From positions 25,452,203-25,516,202 of the forward strand of contig CM055312.2 in NCBI GenBank assembly GCA_029255685.2: a DNA stretch of 64,000 nucleotides, written 5' to 3'. This document shows positions 1-9,819 of this stretch, piece after piece. The translations under genes were made by a program, and so were the position numbers. Under the pieces are notes generated by a model. The model worked only from the letters and a program-made list of their open reading frames with translations, searched no databases and was not told the DNA's origin. Every line of letters starts with the position of its first letter. Within the stretch, counting starts at the first letter, position 1. Source of the DNA: Silene conica (lineage: Eukaryota; Streptophyta; Magnoliopsida; Caryophyllales; Caryophyllaceae).

Positions 1-149
1 GCAACCGCCGTAGGTAATAATTCTCGTGTATAATTCATGTCATTTATCAACTTATGTATAGTGATACAAATGTGTTGATGTTTACCCTTTTTAATTGTTT
101 TAAAGGGCCACCCCCGAATAATGATAAGGGCAAGGAGAAGGAAGCTTGA
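1..149 (+). pseudogene. Copia gag C-terminal tail with a probable intron (14-105)
   Basis: Only the end of gag is in the window. The first codons read A-T-A-V, matching the end of the A3 gag after its zinc knuckle. An AG/GTAATA donor at 13/14 and a TTTTAAAG acceptor ending at 105 delimit a 92-base AT-rich intron. Splicing it joins the frame as ATAV-GPPPNNDKGKEKEA and stops at TGA 147-149. The A3 copy has the same donor, acceptor and KEKEA-stop. Without splicing, translation stops soon after the donor. The intron is inferred from these signals and from its conservation; no transcript evidence is available. Confidence 0.6.
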
Positions 150-2325
150 GGTTCCTTACTTGGATGGCTATGGTAGCATCCAAATTGATCGAAGACTTGA
201 AGAGCTAGCCTCTATTTTTCATATCGTCTTCTTTCATATTTTGCATTTATTTATGGAACAATTTAATTTTCTTGTAAGACAAGGATTAAAATCCTAAAAC
301 AATGGTTGTAGTTTTGGATATTGGTGACTTGGTTTTCAACCCGAGTCACTACTTTTGTTCTTAATCAATGTTTTGATTTCTCAAATAATGCATGCCTTGT
401 TTAAACATGAATAAAAGTGATCTAATCACGCAATAAATATTGATACGATCAAGTATAAGATAATCAAAGTGTTGATTAAAACGGAGAACTACACCCCATG
501 AGATACTTTAAATCAAAATGAGACTATATCAGTTCATTATAAGATTTTCATTTTAAGTGAAAATGAGAATGTATTCATCACACCTATCAAACTTCAAACA
601 TTCAAATACATTGGTTAATCGAAATAGCTATCCTTAAACATATAAAGGTTATTGTTAGAAGGATAGAGTGGGAGAAAATATTTCGCTCACAAACCAATGA
701 TGAAAATAAGGAAGGATCTTAGAGAAGATTCTTACTTGGGAGTCTTAAGAAGAGCCCTAAATGATTTGAAGAAACTACGAGAGGACACTGAAGAAACTAC
801 GGGAGGACACTCGAAGAAAGGTTCTTTGTGTTCATTGTTTCATAGAGAGGAAACTTGAAACCCCGTATGAAATCATCGGTAGGAAAACGGTTCCTATGTA
901 GTTTTAAACAAATCACTATAGGGATAGTGATAGTGATAATGATTCAAGTAATAGTTTAACATGCGAGAAATGAAAGGTTCATTTAAAGATACCGAGAGAT
1001 ATTGATTTTAGTGGGAGCGATTTTCATTAAAAGAATTAAGCCTACCATTTAGAGAGAATGGGTGATTCTTTAAGGTGTAAAGAATAAGAGGTTTTCAATT
1101 CTAGATGATCAAATACTTTATATCATATGATGATAGGAGCTTTACGGGAAGGTTTATTATATGGATAATAAAAGGTCGCCCACCAGAAGTTTGAATGGTT
1201 GGATACATTATTCATAATGATGAATGAAACCATTATAAAATAGCCGAGATGTTTGAAAATAGTAAGAGTGATGAGAACACTAATAGACTACAATATAGAT
1301 TTCAGTACATAAGTGACTAAAGAGAGTGATTTTTAATCCCTCCAGTATATCAATACGTCACAAGTTATAAGATAACAGTGGGAGCTTTCCTCAGGAAAGG
1401 AAACTCAAAACCTAGAAAGAGTTCTAGAAATGTACTCAAATAGAATCATATTATACGGGATAATATGAGAATAAAGGAGACCAAAAGTTGTAAAGTTTTG
1501 CTATCATGAATAAAGGTTATTCGCATGAATAAAGGTTATTTGCAAAACACTAATACAAATAGATGATTGTGCATCAAAATGCAATGTAATAGTGTTGACT
1601 ATTGTTGCATGACAACATCATTTGAGTTATGATTAACTCAAAATGAAAGATACTTTGTCAGAATCCAAATGGGTTGTATGAGACAATATTGAACCCCATA
1701 AGTGAACTGGATTGACTTAGTATGGCCCCTAGCCGCTTACATGAGGTGACATCTCGAAGCGACTAGAGTGTAAGGCGATTGATGGCAAGTTCAAGTGCCA
1801 TAGAGTCATATGTGATGACTAGTCGATCACATAGGCAGACTGTAAGAGACACTCTGTCGGGCAATGTGACCGCTTATAGAGTTCTGGAAATTTTATAGCC
1901 GGGTCGTGGCGAGAGCTGCTATAGTATTCTTGTGAGTCAATTCTTAGACTAAAGACTACTCTCCCAAGATGGTACAGTTTAGGCATAACTTTGATCCATT
2001 CTCTACGACTTTTCGTAACTGGAGTCAAATGGGATTGTTTTGGGTTGTGACTGACTGTGACTGGTTGAAGGAAGTAGTGCGATAGAAATTGTCCACCCCT
2101 TGTCAGGGTTGTTCAAATCTCAGGGCCACTCGAGGAGAGTTAACTGAAAATGCGTGGCCACGCTCGGAAGGTATCTATGGTAGATAATTCCGGTCAGACA
2201 GTTATTCTCCAGATCGAGGAAACCACTCATGATATGATCAAATGCAAGTACGACCTCAGAGAGACATCTTGCATTGAGTGGGAGATTATAATAGGACAAG
2301 AGAATTGGTGACGCACACTTGTCGA
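150..2325 (+). other. Non-coding internal region of A1
   Basis: About 2.2 kb between the gag stop and the polypurine tract holds only short chance frames. It aligns in reverse with 41986-44267 of A3. In an autonomous copia element pol would lie here. A short direct repeat (two copies of gaagaaactacg(a/g)gaggacac) occurs near 770-812 and a partial one near 1505-1545. Confidence 0.7.
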
Positions 2326-2340
2326 GGACAAGTGGGAGAT
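2326..2340 (+). promoter_or_regulatory. Polypurine tract next to the A1 3' LTR
   Basis: The purine-rich run ending in gtgggagat directly precedes the LTR start TGTTGGGAAA, as expected for the plus-strand priming site. The same motif in reverse (atctcccac) abuts the 3' LTRs of C (15886) and A3 (41964). Confidence 0.75.
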
Positions 2341-3623
2341 TGTTGGGAAATGTGTCCTCAACAATAGTGCGATCACATAATTAAATCTCATGACGAGAAT
2401 GCGCAAGGGATGATACGAATTATTAGTCAACTGACCAACATTAATCGGTAATGATTGGCTAGCTAGAGTTTGACATTACTGTCGTATGACGGTGATGGTC
2501 AGTTGATCCCTTTAGGTCACACCTTTAGGACAATTCCCTTAATTGTTAAAGTGATCAAGTGTATATTGATACGATTTGATCATATTCCTTAAACTCGTAT
2601 ATCGAGAAATTACAGGTTAAATCTTAATGTAAGATTTTTGTTTAAAATTGAAACGTGTCAATTGTTAAACAATAAACGATATTTTATAATATCAAAATTA
2701 GAATGAACCGGGTTGTAATTAATACAAAGGTTGTAGATCGTATTGACGATTATTATTTTATATTGGTAATTACGAATTACTTGTCAACTTGATAAATGTG
2801 ATTTATTTATTTTATACATGATATTTATTTGATAAATATGTATATTTAAATTAAATCAATTGTATATTTTACAATGTGACATATTGTATGTCACATGACA
2901 TACAATTATAAGATTGACAAAAGATAAAATTAAGTCCATATTATGGCTTATGTTAGACGGTTTGGGTGAGTGGTTAAGGAGTGATTATGCTTCTTAAATA
3001 ACACTCTTTAAATGTTCATCATTAGGGTGCTCTTGTAAATAGTACCTAGAGCCACCCTAAGAGCATTGAAAAGAGGAAATGTTCCCTCTTACTACTACCC
3101 ATACCCGGCCACCCAATTGCCAAGACAACCCCTTAAAAGCTTGTGTGAGAGCTCATAAGACAAGCTAGTTCTAATTTGCATATTTTTCTAAGTGTGTAGA
3201 AAACTCAAAAACTCTCAAAACCTAGCCGAGATACACTAAGTGTAAGAGAGATTTTATAACCTCAAAAACACATATTATAAAGATAATATCAACATACTAG
3301 TAGTAGTATTGTATTTATACTCTAATAAGAGTGATTAGAGTTATTAAGGAAGAAACCGATTCTTTGTCTAGCACTAATAAGGGTTCGGTTGGTTAAGGGC
3401 TTGTCTTGGTGCATCCGAAGGAGGTATTCTATATTGGGTACTCGGAGGATCATCCTTGCATTTTATTGGACCGTGTGTAAGGGTTCATTTTCTCCTCTTT
3501 CCGCATATAGTAGCATGCATAAGATCTAATAAACGAGTTTATTAATATGTTAATTAAAAGTTAATTAAAGGGTTTTGTTAGTATGACTAAAATTTGTTTA
3601 TGAGCAACTAGTTAAACCTAACA
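2341..3623 (+). repeat. 3' LTR of A1
   Basis: This LTR runs from TGTTGGGAAA to ..CCTAACA and is 1283 bp long. It is homologous in reverse to the 1247-bp LTRs of A3 and the 1241-bp LTR of A2, so A1, A2 and A3 are one family. Confidence 0.88.
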
Positions 3624-3737
3624 TTTAGGGCCTCCAGTTTTTCGATATTCTCAATCATGTGAAGAATATGTGAGCTAACAGCTTGGCCCTTCTGGAGTTT
3701 CGCCTCAAAGAAGCGATAGGTATGCTCATAAGAAACG

Positions 3738-4560
3738 GTGTAAATTGATAAAAAGTACCAATATATGCACCCTTTTTCATAATCAGTACCAACATAAATT
3801 TTATTTAATAAATGGTACCAAGATAATTACTCCGTTCAATGAGTAATACCAAATGGCCGGAAAGTGCCATTTAAATGATGAATTTGAATTTTTACGTCAA
3901 TTGGTTTATTTTAATTCCTATTCTACCCCTCCCTTTTTGATATTAAATAACCCATCTTCATCCGTTGTTCCTTCTTTCTTATGCTCAATTATTCTTCTTT
4001 CTTTTTATTTTTCTTTTCTTCTACCTTCATTTCCTCCTCTCTTTTCACCATTTAAGGTATATATATTTAGTAATTGTCTATTCCTCTTTCGTAAGTCGTT
4101 TTTATGTGGTTTTGTTGGTTATTATTTTTTGGTTTATTTTATTTCTTCCATGTATGGTTTATTTTTGTATATCGTTTTCGATGTTGTTGTATTAGTTACT
4201 TTCCCATGTATGGTGTAAGGTTTTAGGTGTAGTTCATGAGTGATATGTACTCATGAGCTGTAATTGTGTTTTGTGACTATGTTTTAAAGCAATGAATATG
4301 GGACAGTGAGTCCAACTTTGATATGCTTTTTCAATCAATTTGTTTTCAATCTGCCCAAGCCACTGGAAAACCATGAGAACAAACCATAGAAAACCATTAT
4401 GACAAACCATGGAAATGGAAAACCATCAGAACATTTGATTGCATTCATTTGTCCAAATACCAAACTAAATGAAAAGGGTTGTTACACAAACATTGATCCA
4501 TACTACAAATCTTAAAGAAATAAGAACTAAATTATCAGAAATTGCCTAATTCTTGTTAAC
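3738..4560 (+). repeat. Left inverted arm of the MULE
   Basis: This is the reverse complement of 4859-5681 with only a few substitutions (for example near 3872 and 3965). It contains a 121-codon open frame (3853-4218) mirrored at 5201-5566. That predicted product is almost entirely F, L, S, V and Y, as expected from T-rich DNA, so I do not call it a gene. Confidence 0.9.
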
Positions 4561-4866
4561 CTTCTTCTTGGTGACCTTCCCTTGGCTTGCTTGAGTGAGC
4601 TTAGGCTGACTTTGCTGCCGGCTTGTTTGACTGAGGTTGGCTTGGCTTTGTTGCTGGCTTGTTTCACTGAGGTTGGCAGCGCTTTGTTGCTGGCTTGGCT
4701 GACTTGGTTGACTGAGGTTACTTCTAGTAATCCTTCTAATCACCTCAGCATCATCTTGTTTCTTAGCCTTCCTTGCTTCAACTTGAGTTCTATAGTTTTC
4801 TGTCCATTCAGAGGTGGGTCTAGTTGGTTGAACAGGAGTTTGGTCTGGGTTCTTGCAAGTTAACAA
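4546..4866 (-). pseudogene. C-terminal fragment of a Q/S-rich protein in the MULE centre
   Basis: An open frame of about 106 codons fills the centre and ends at a stop just inside the left arm. It has no ATG at its 5' end and opens directly after a stop, so it looks like a last exon or gene fragment. The product has a charged start (TEWTENYRTQVEARKAKKQDD-like composition), then three imperfect repeats of SQTSQQQSQANL type, then a basic tail KVTKKKVNKN. It could be the C-terminus of a MULE transposase or a captured host fragment; I do not recognise the family. Its last four codons and stop lie in both arms, as if the arms are a duplicated 3' end. Confidence 0.45.
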
Positions 4867-5681
4867 GAATTAGACAATTTCTGATAATTTAGTTCTTATT
4901 TCTTTAAGATTTGTAGTATGGATCAATGTTTTTGTAACAACCCTTTTCATTTAGTTTGGTATTTGGACAAATGAATGCAATCAAATGTTCTGATGGTTTT
5001 CCATTTCCATGGTTTGTCATAATGGTTTTCTATGGTTTGTTCTCATGGTTTTCCAGTGGCTTGGGCAGATTGAAAACAAATTGATTGAAAAAGCATATCA
5101 AAGTTGGACTCACTGTCCCATATTCATTGCTTTAAAACATAGTCACAAAACACAATTACAGCTCATGAGTACATATCACTCATGAACTACACCTAAAACC
5201 TTACACCATACATGGGAAAGTAACTAATACAACAACATCGAAAACGATATACAAAAATAAACCATACATGGAAGAAATAAAATAAACCAAAAAATAATAA
5301 CCAACAAAACCACATAAAAACGACTTACGAAAGAGGAATAGACAATTACTAAATATATATACCTTAAATGGTGAAAAGAGAGGAGGAAATGAAGGTAGAA
5401 GAAAAGAAAAATAAAAAGAAAGAAGAATAATTGAGCATAAGAAAGAAGGAACAAAGGATGAAGATGGGTTATTTAATATCAAAAAGGGAGGGGTAGAATA
5501 GGAATTAAAATAAACCAATTGACGTAAAAATTCAAATTCAACATTTAAGTTGCACTTTCCGGCCATTTGGTATTACTCATTGAACGGAGTAATTATCTTG
5601 GTACCATTTATTAAATAAAATTTATGTTGGTACTGATTATGAAAAAGGGTGCATATATTGGTACTTTTTATCAATTTACAC
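4859..5681 (-). repeat. Right inverted arm of the MULE
   Basis: This 823-bp arm mirrors 3738-4560. The inner boundary of both arms falls on the palindrome GTTAAC (4555-4560 and 4859-4864), a plausible point of inverted duplication. Confidence 0.9.
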
Positions 5682-6067
5682 TAAGAAACGATTCTCGGAG
5701 CCTTTGAGAATTCGTTAGTGAGCGTGGTGAAAATCTTGTTTGCACCATGGGTTATGAAGCGTCTTTGCAAATTGGATTCCATTGCATAGATGAGTACGTT
5801 CTTTATCGCACCCGCTTCCATGACGAAGTCGCTATGAGCGCGAACTTCGTTAGCTCTAGCTCCAGTTCCTGGGTGTGGCGGAATGGGCTCAGTTAAGTAC
5901 TTGAGCTTTCCGTCAGCAATGGCAGCATTCCGTAGTGCTGCCTCCCAGTCAGAGAAGTTTGACCCATCATTCCTCAGTCTTGTGGACTGATTCATGGAGT
6001 CCATGAAGGCTTTTAGCCAGGATTCACGTGCTAGCTTGGCACTTGGCATTGGGTCTTCACCAGCCAT

Positions 6068-7716
6068 TTAGTTATATAGCAGTTTAATTGAACGTGTTCT
6101 AGACTGAAAAGAAGATAAAACAAAACCATATAAGCAACTCATTGTTGTGATTTAAGTCTATATTAAATTGAATTTAAACTCGTAGACTCGTGCATTTATA
6201 TAATTGATCTCCCTCAAGAATTATATAAATGATCCCAAGACTCAATTTCCGTATATTGATAAGCCCACAGTTTGGCTAATTCCACTGTTGGAACTCTTGG
6301 TCGATAGATTTCCGTAAATCCTATCTATTAGTCCATCTCAGTCACTGGATATTATCGAGTGACCATGATGTTGAGATAAAATAAATCATCTGTTCCCACT
6401 TACCCGACGTAGAAGGGGTCATATTATGCCTACCGACGAAGAAGGGATTCATGGGAGGCTGATTTATAAAGACTATTCTCAATTTTTGGTTATACGAGGA
6501 AGACCCCATCGACTTATATTTATTCATATTAAGTGAACTAAAATCTAGCATATTCGTGAATGAATGAAATAAAGTGATGGCTTTGCAATTGACATGTGAC
6601 ATCTGTATTGTCACAGAAAACTAACGCGTAACCTCTACATGAGTCAGTTTTCAGGCATGTAATAGGTGGTTTGGTTTTAGGCGGAATATGATGCAAGCTA
6701 TTATCGATGAAAGCATAAAATAAATGCGATAAACGTAAATAAAAGTCCTAGTGTGGCCTATCCTACCAAAATAAACATAAAACAACTTGGAATCCACTGT
6801 TGGACCCTAGAAGCTTGTCTTGATGTTCCATCTTGGTCCTTGCAGTGGGAGTGAGCATCCGGTCTCCGTCTTCGGTCTTCACAAAATTACTAATTTAAAT
6901 TACAAAAGTAGTCCTAGATACATTCTAATTTAAATACAAAAGTAATTACATGGCAAAAACCCAAAACGGAGATTCATGATCTCAAAATTACAAGCAAGAT
7001 TGTGTCCCATCATTACGGTGACACAATCTTCTAAGGCCACACTAAGTTACAACCGTTTGCATAAATTAAATACGTTATTGAAAGCATTCACAAGGCATAC
7101 AACAAGACGATAAATAAAATGCATCAACTAAAATAAAATTCATTCATGACATAATACTGTTATTATGATTAACAAATTTTTACCAAACCACCTTGTAGGA
7201 TTAAAATTATGTGATTATACCGTTTTAACCACTTTAATTTTAATAAGTTTATAATCCTATTATTTTAAACCGTTTTAAAATAATATGTATCAAACGAGGG
7301 TGAACCGTTTCACAAAATTAATAATATACTATTTCCGTATATAGTATATTACTAAAGGCCATGTGAAAATAAAACATGTTATTTTCGGAAAAAAAAAACG
7401 AGTCTGTTACAGGGGTGGTCCACCGACCCAATAAACAGGTCTACCGACCACCTGGCGAAAAAAAAAAAATTTTTTTTTTTTTTTTTTTTTGTTAAAGCAG
7501 AATGGTCGACCGACCCAAAAAACAGGTCGACCGACCACAAAACACGAAACCGAGTTTCTGAACACGATTTCTCACAAAAGATAAACTGTCGAAACAGAAA
7601 AACACGCAGGAGGCGGTCGACCGACCGCAACGGGGGGTCGATCGACTTAGCGGCAGAAGACGATTTTTCAGGTTTTAAAACTTACGAAAAACACAAAGGT
7701 AAAATTTTCATGGCCT
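6068..7716 (-). other. Leader region of copia B with GTCGGTCGACC repeats
   Basis: This is the non-coding leader between PBS and gag on the minus strand. At about 7405-7645 it holds several copies of the motif GGTCGGTCGACC, which contains the palindrome GGTCGACC, separated by T-rich spacers and a long A/T homopolymer near 7456-7490. Frames reading through the repeats give RSVD/WSVD-type peptides and are not credible genes. Confidence 0.6.
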
Positions 7717-7729
7717 GGCTCTGATACCA
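7717..7729 (-). promoter_or_regulatory. Primer binding site of B
   Basis: The minus strand reads TGGTATCAGAGCC two bases inside the LTR. This complements the 3' end of initiator-methionine tRNA, the usual plant LTR-element primer. Confidence 0.85.
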
Positions 7730-7731
7730 CT

Positions 7732-8736
7732 TGGGGGGAATAAAGCATGTATTCGCCCCAAACTTGCAGGATTATAATGAAACATACAATTGTGATTATA
7801 GTCATAAGTTAATTAAAAGCATGAAAAAGAAATCAACCTTTGGTCCTTTGTGCTTATGGCCTAAGAACAGGAATTAAAGTAAATTCCCTCCTATAACTTG
7901 CACCCAAGACTTGATTGAGATGATGACGCATGTGCTAGAAAATACTCTCCAATTGCCTTGCAATATGGGGAGAGCCTTTTGATGTTTTAGATGTGAGAAC
8001 TGAGTTTTGGGAAAAAGATGTTCTCAAAACCCTAATTATTCTTGAGATCTGTTTTTAATCAGTAAAACAATCAGTAGTCTCACAAAAGGAGAAGTTCTCT
8101 CCTTTTGTAATACTTGGCCGGCCGAGATTGGTCTTGGGTAGGAGTGGGCTTTCCACTCTTACCTTATTCCAATGCATGATTCGACCCATTTTGCTAAAAT
8201 ATAATTTGCGGGTATTTATTATAAATCGCACACATGTTATCAGATATTAATACAGTCGATATATTAATAATGGTCTGATAAAATACGATATTGTATAATT
8301 GGCCAAATTAATATAACTGTTTATATTAATACGCAAATTCAATATTTAATTAAATATAACTGCTTGTATTTAATTTTACGAATTAATCATGTAATCCGCA
8401 TTAGCTAAAATTATTCAATCCGTATTAAATAATAATCTCAACATCTCATTGACTAATTTAATAGTCAATACCTCTGACTAACTGTTTAGTCATATCCGGC
8501 ATAAATGTGACTGTATTTTCATACCTTCACATCTCTCAAACGTGTCCTATAGGTGTGACGTATAGGGACCAAATGATCACCGCCATCCGTATGACAATAA
8601 CGTCAAATTTATCTAGCAAGCCAACCGTTATTGATAAACGTGGATCAACTGATAATAATACAAAAGTATGCCCTTGTGATCCTTTAAGAGATTTAGTAAG
8701 TCATTGAACTAACTGTCAAGGACACCAGCCCCAACA
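7732..8736 (-). repeat. 5' LTR of copia B
   Basis: The 1005-bp LTR begins TGTTGGGGCTGG and ends ..TTCCCCCCA on the minus strand. Its right end meets E-family hairpin repeats exactly at 8737, marking the insertion point. Confidence 0.75.
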
Positions 8737-9130
8737 TGTTGGAATATGTGTTAAGTTCACCTCTGGACCCGACATTTGTTTGTAGTGGGATATGTGTTAA
8801 GTTCAACTCTGGACCCATTACTGTGTTACGTTTAGGGATATGTGTTAAGTTCACCTCTGGACCCTTTACTTGGATTGTATGTTTAGGGATATGTGTTAAG
8901 TTCAACTCTGGACCCTTTACTTGAATTGCATGTTGGGATATGTGTTAAGTTCACCTCTGGACCCGACATTGTTTGGTAGTGGGATATGTGTTAAGTTCAC
9001 CTCTGGACCCATTGCTAGTGTTTATTGATATCTTGGTCTATGCCTTAAGTTGGCCTCTGGGTCCTTGATTGTGAAAGTGTGATAGTATTCAGGTTATGTC
9101 TTAAGTTGACCGATGGACCTTTTTACTTGA
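8737..9130 (+). repeat. Tandem array of hairpin units with covarying stems
   Basis: Six full units and two degenerate ones each carry the core ATATGTGTTAAGTTCA.CTCTGGA. The flanks of each core are complementary but differ between units: GTAGTGGG/CCCATTAC (8782/8814), ATGTTGGG/CCCGACAT (8930/8962), GGTAGTGGG/CCCATTGCT (8975/9008). Two units have GTTTAGGG/CCCTTTAC, with a tandem T.T mismatch. Inside the core a 3-bp stem closes the loop TTAAGTT. It is GTG/CAC in standard units, GCC/GGC in the unit near 9040 and GTC/GAC near 9105. Confidence 0.85.
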
Positions 9131-9259
9131 TGTTTTATATCTGCTTGCCTTGAGATTGGTACAGTGTTAGATATGCATGCATGATGAAGTTAATGATGGT
9201 ATTACTTGAGTTATAGTCTGTTCACCCAAGGCATTGGATGACTCTTTAGTCAGTTTCGT

Positions 9260-9329
9260 AAATGGTTTGGATTGAAAGACCCCCGACCGGGTAACCGGTA
9301 GGGAAACCGGCTCTCCTTCCAAATAGTTT
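9260..9329 (+). other. Predicted structured RNA element with a GUAA tetraloop
   Basis: ACCGG-GTAA-CCGGT (9286-9299) forms a hairpin with a GNRA-type loop, followed by AGGGAAACCGGCTCT. A longer outer stem pairs 9260-9271 (AAATGGTTTGGA) with 9318-9329 (TCCAAATAGTTT). Copies at 22698-22709, 33486-33497 and in H have different but still complementary stems. Confidence 0.65.
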
Positions 9330-9806
9330 CCGAAGTTGGTTGAGAGCCGTGCATTAGTGATTGCATGATAGTTGATGATCAGTTATTGAGATTTTATACT
9401 TCACATGTTTATATATGCTGGAGTATTCTGTTTGTATTTATGTGTTACGTGTCGTTACAAAAGGTGGCTAGGAGAACTCTAGTCACTCCCCACTGATTGT
9501 GGCGTACATGTTTACATGTATGTAGGTACATGACAGGTGGTTGGCAGAGGGTTTCATGGAGCTAGCGAGCGATGATCCTATTCATCGATTGACTTACACG
9601 TTTACGTTAGCTAGTCTTAGTTTACATTTCAGTTTTGAGTGCCTGTAGGGATGTGCCATCCCAGGGTGATCGTATATATATATATTTTACTTTCAGTTTC
9701 AGTTTTAATTCACCTCGCATGTTAGTATGCTAAAAAGTTTTAATTCCGCTGCATTTTTGGTACTTTGTGTGTTTTATATTTCCGCTTTCGCGAGGGGTTT
9801 TACAGT

Positions 9807-9819
9807 TGGTATCAGAGCG
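9807..9819 (+). promoter_or_regulatory. Primer binding site of E
   Basis: TGGTATCAGAGCG lies two bases after the LTR end TTACA, complementary to initiator-Met tRNA. Confidence 0.88.

Larger units (their letters stand above)
1..3623 (+). mobile_element. Copia-like element A1, 3' part (gag tail, spacer, 3' LTR)
   Basis: This is the 3' portion of a Ty1/copia-type element; its 5' part lies left of the window. Bases 1-2340 are the reverse-complement counterpart of 41964-44410 in element A3, and 2341-3623 is the 3' LTR. The element ends in CA at 3623 and is followed directly by minus-strand gag of copia B, so it inserted into B. The expected 5-bp duplication partner of tttag (3624-3628) lies outside the window. 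No protease, integrase or reverse transcriptase reading frame lies between the gag tail and the LTR, so this copy is non-autonomous. Confidence 0.85.
3738..5681. mobile_element. Mutator-like foldback element with 823-bp inverted arms
   Basis: The element is flanked by a perfect 9-bp duplication, taagaaacg (3729-3737 and 5682-5690), the duplication length typical of Mutator-like elements. Its ends are exact inverted repeats starting gtgtaaattgataaaaag. The left arm is 3738-4560 and the right arm 4859-5681, 823 bp each and nearly identical, with a unique centre of only 298 bp. No transposase is visible, so it is non-autonomous. The near identity of the arms suggests recent formation or arm homogenisation. 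Confidence 0.88.
3624..6067 (-). pseudogene. gag: Copia gag (UBN2-type), split by a MULE and truncated
   Basis: Gag is the capsid protein that packages element RNA into cytoplasmic particles. The frame starts at ATG 6067 (MAGEDPMPSAK) and runs to PRIVS at about 5682. Residues 15-60 include SWLKAFMDSM and NFSDWEAALRNAA, matching the A3 and C motifs SFMDRC and DWDAQLLLAAQ. The MULE interrupts there. On the other side (3737-3624) the same frame resumes as YEHTYRFFEAKLQKGQAVSS and continues into HILHMIENIEKLEAL, where A1 cuts it. The two halves join in frame apart from the 9-bp target duplication, so gag was probably intact when the MULE landed. The zinc knuckle is not in the window. Confidence 0.82.
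3624..8736 (-). mobile_element. Copia-like element B, 5' part, interrupted by a MULE
   Basis: Read on the minus strand this is a 5' LTR (8736-7732), a PBS, a leader and the first part of gag. Gag is broken by a foldback MULE (3738-5681) and then cut off at 3624 by A1. The right end lies within the hairpin repeats of the E 5' LTR, so B inserted into E. B's 3' half and 3' LTR must lie left of the window, beyond A1. Confidence 0.8.
8737..9804 (+). repeat. 5' LTR of E (3' part)
   Basis: The LTR is cut on the left by copia B. It holds a hairpin-repeat array (8737-9130), a GUAA-loop hairpin (9260-9329), a conserved hairpin pair (about 9467-9502) and the terminal gaggggttttaca shared with 34881-34893. 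The sequence from 61929 is the same end in reverse. Confidence 0.85.

Noticed and set aside
3853..4218. 121-codon frame in each MULE arm
   Set aside because: Its composition (F, L, S, Y, V) follows from T-rich DNA; the two copies are just the inverted arms.
7717..7729. tRNA-like matches at the TGGTATCAGAG sites
   Set aside because: Only the tRNA 3'-end complement is present, next to LTRs; these are primer binding sites, not tRNA genes.
8737..9030. CRISPR-like pattern of 30-bp repeats with 20-30-bp spacers
   Set aside because: The spacers are not independent: they pair across each repeat, recur between LTR copies, and the array lies inside a plant LTR with no cas genes.
8737..9804. Hammerhead ribozyme (retrozyme) in the hairpin LTR
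   Set aside because: I did not see the CTGATGA and GAAA core motifs in the right arrangement around the hairpins.
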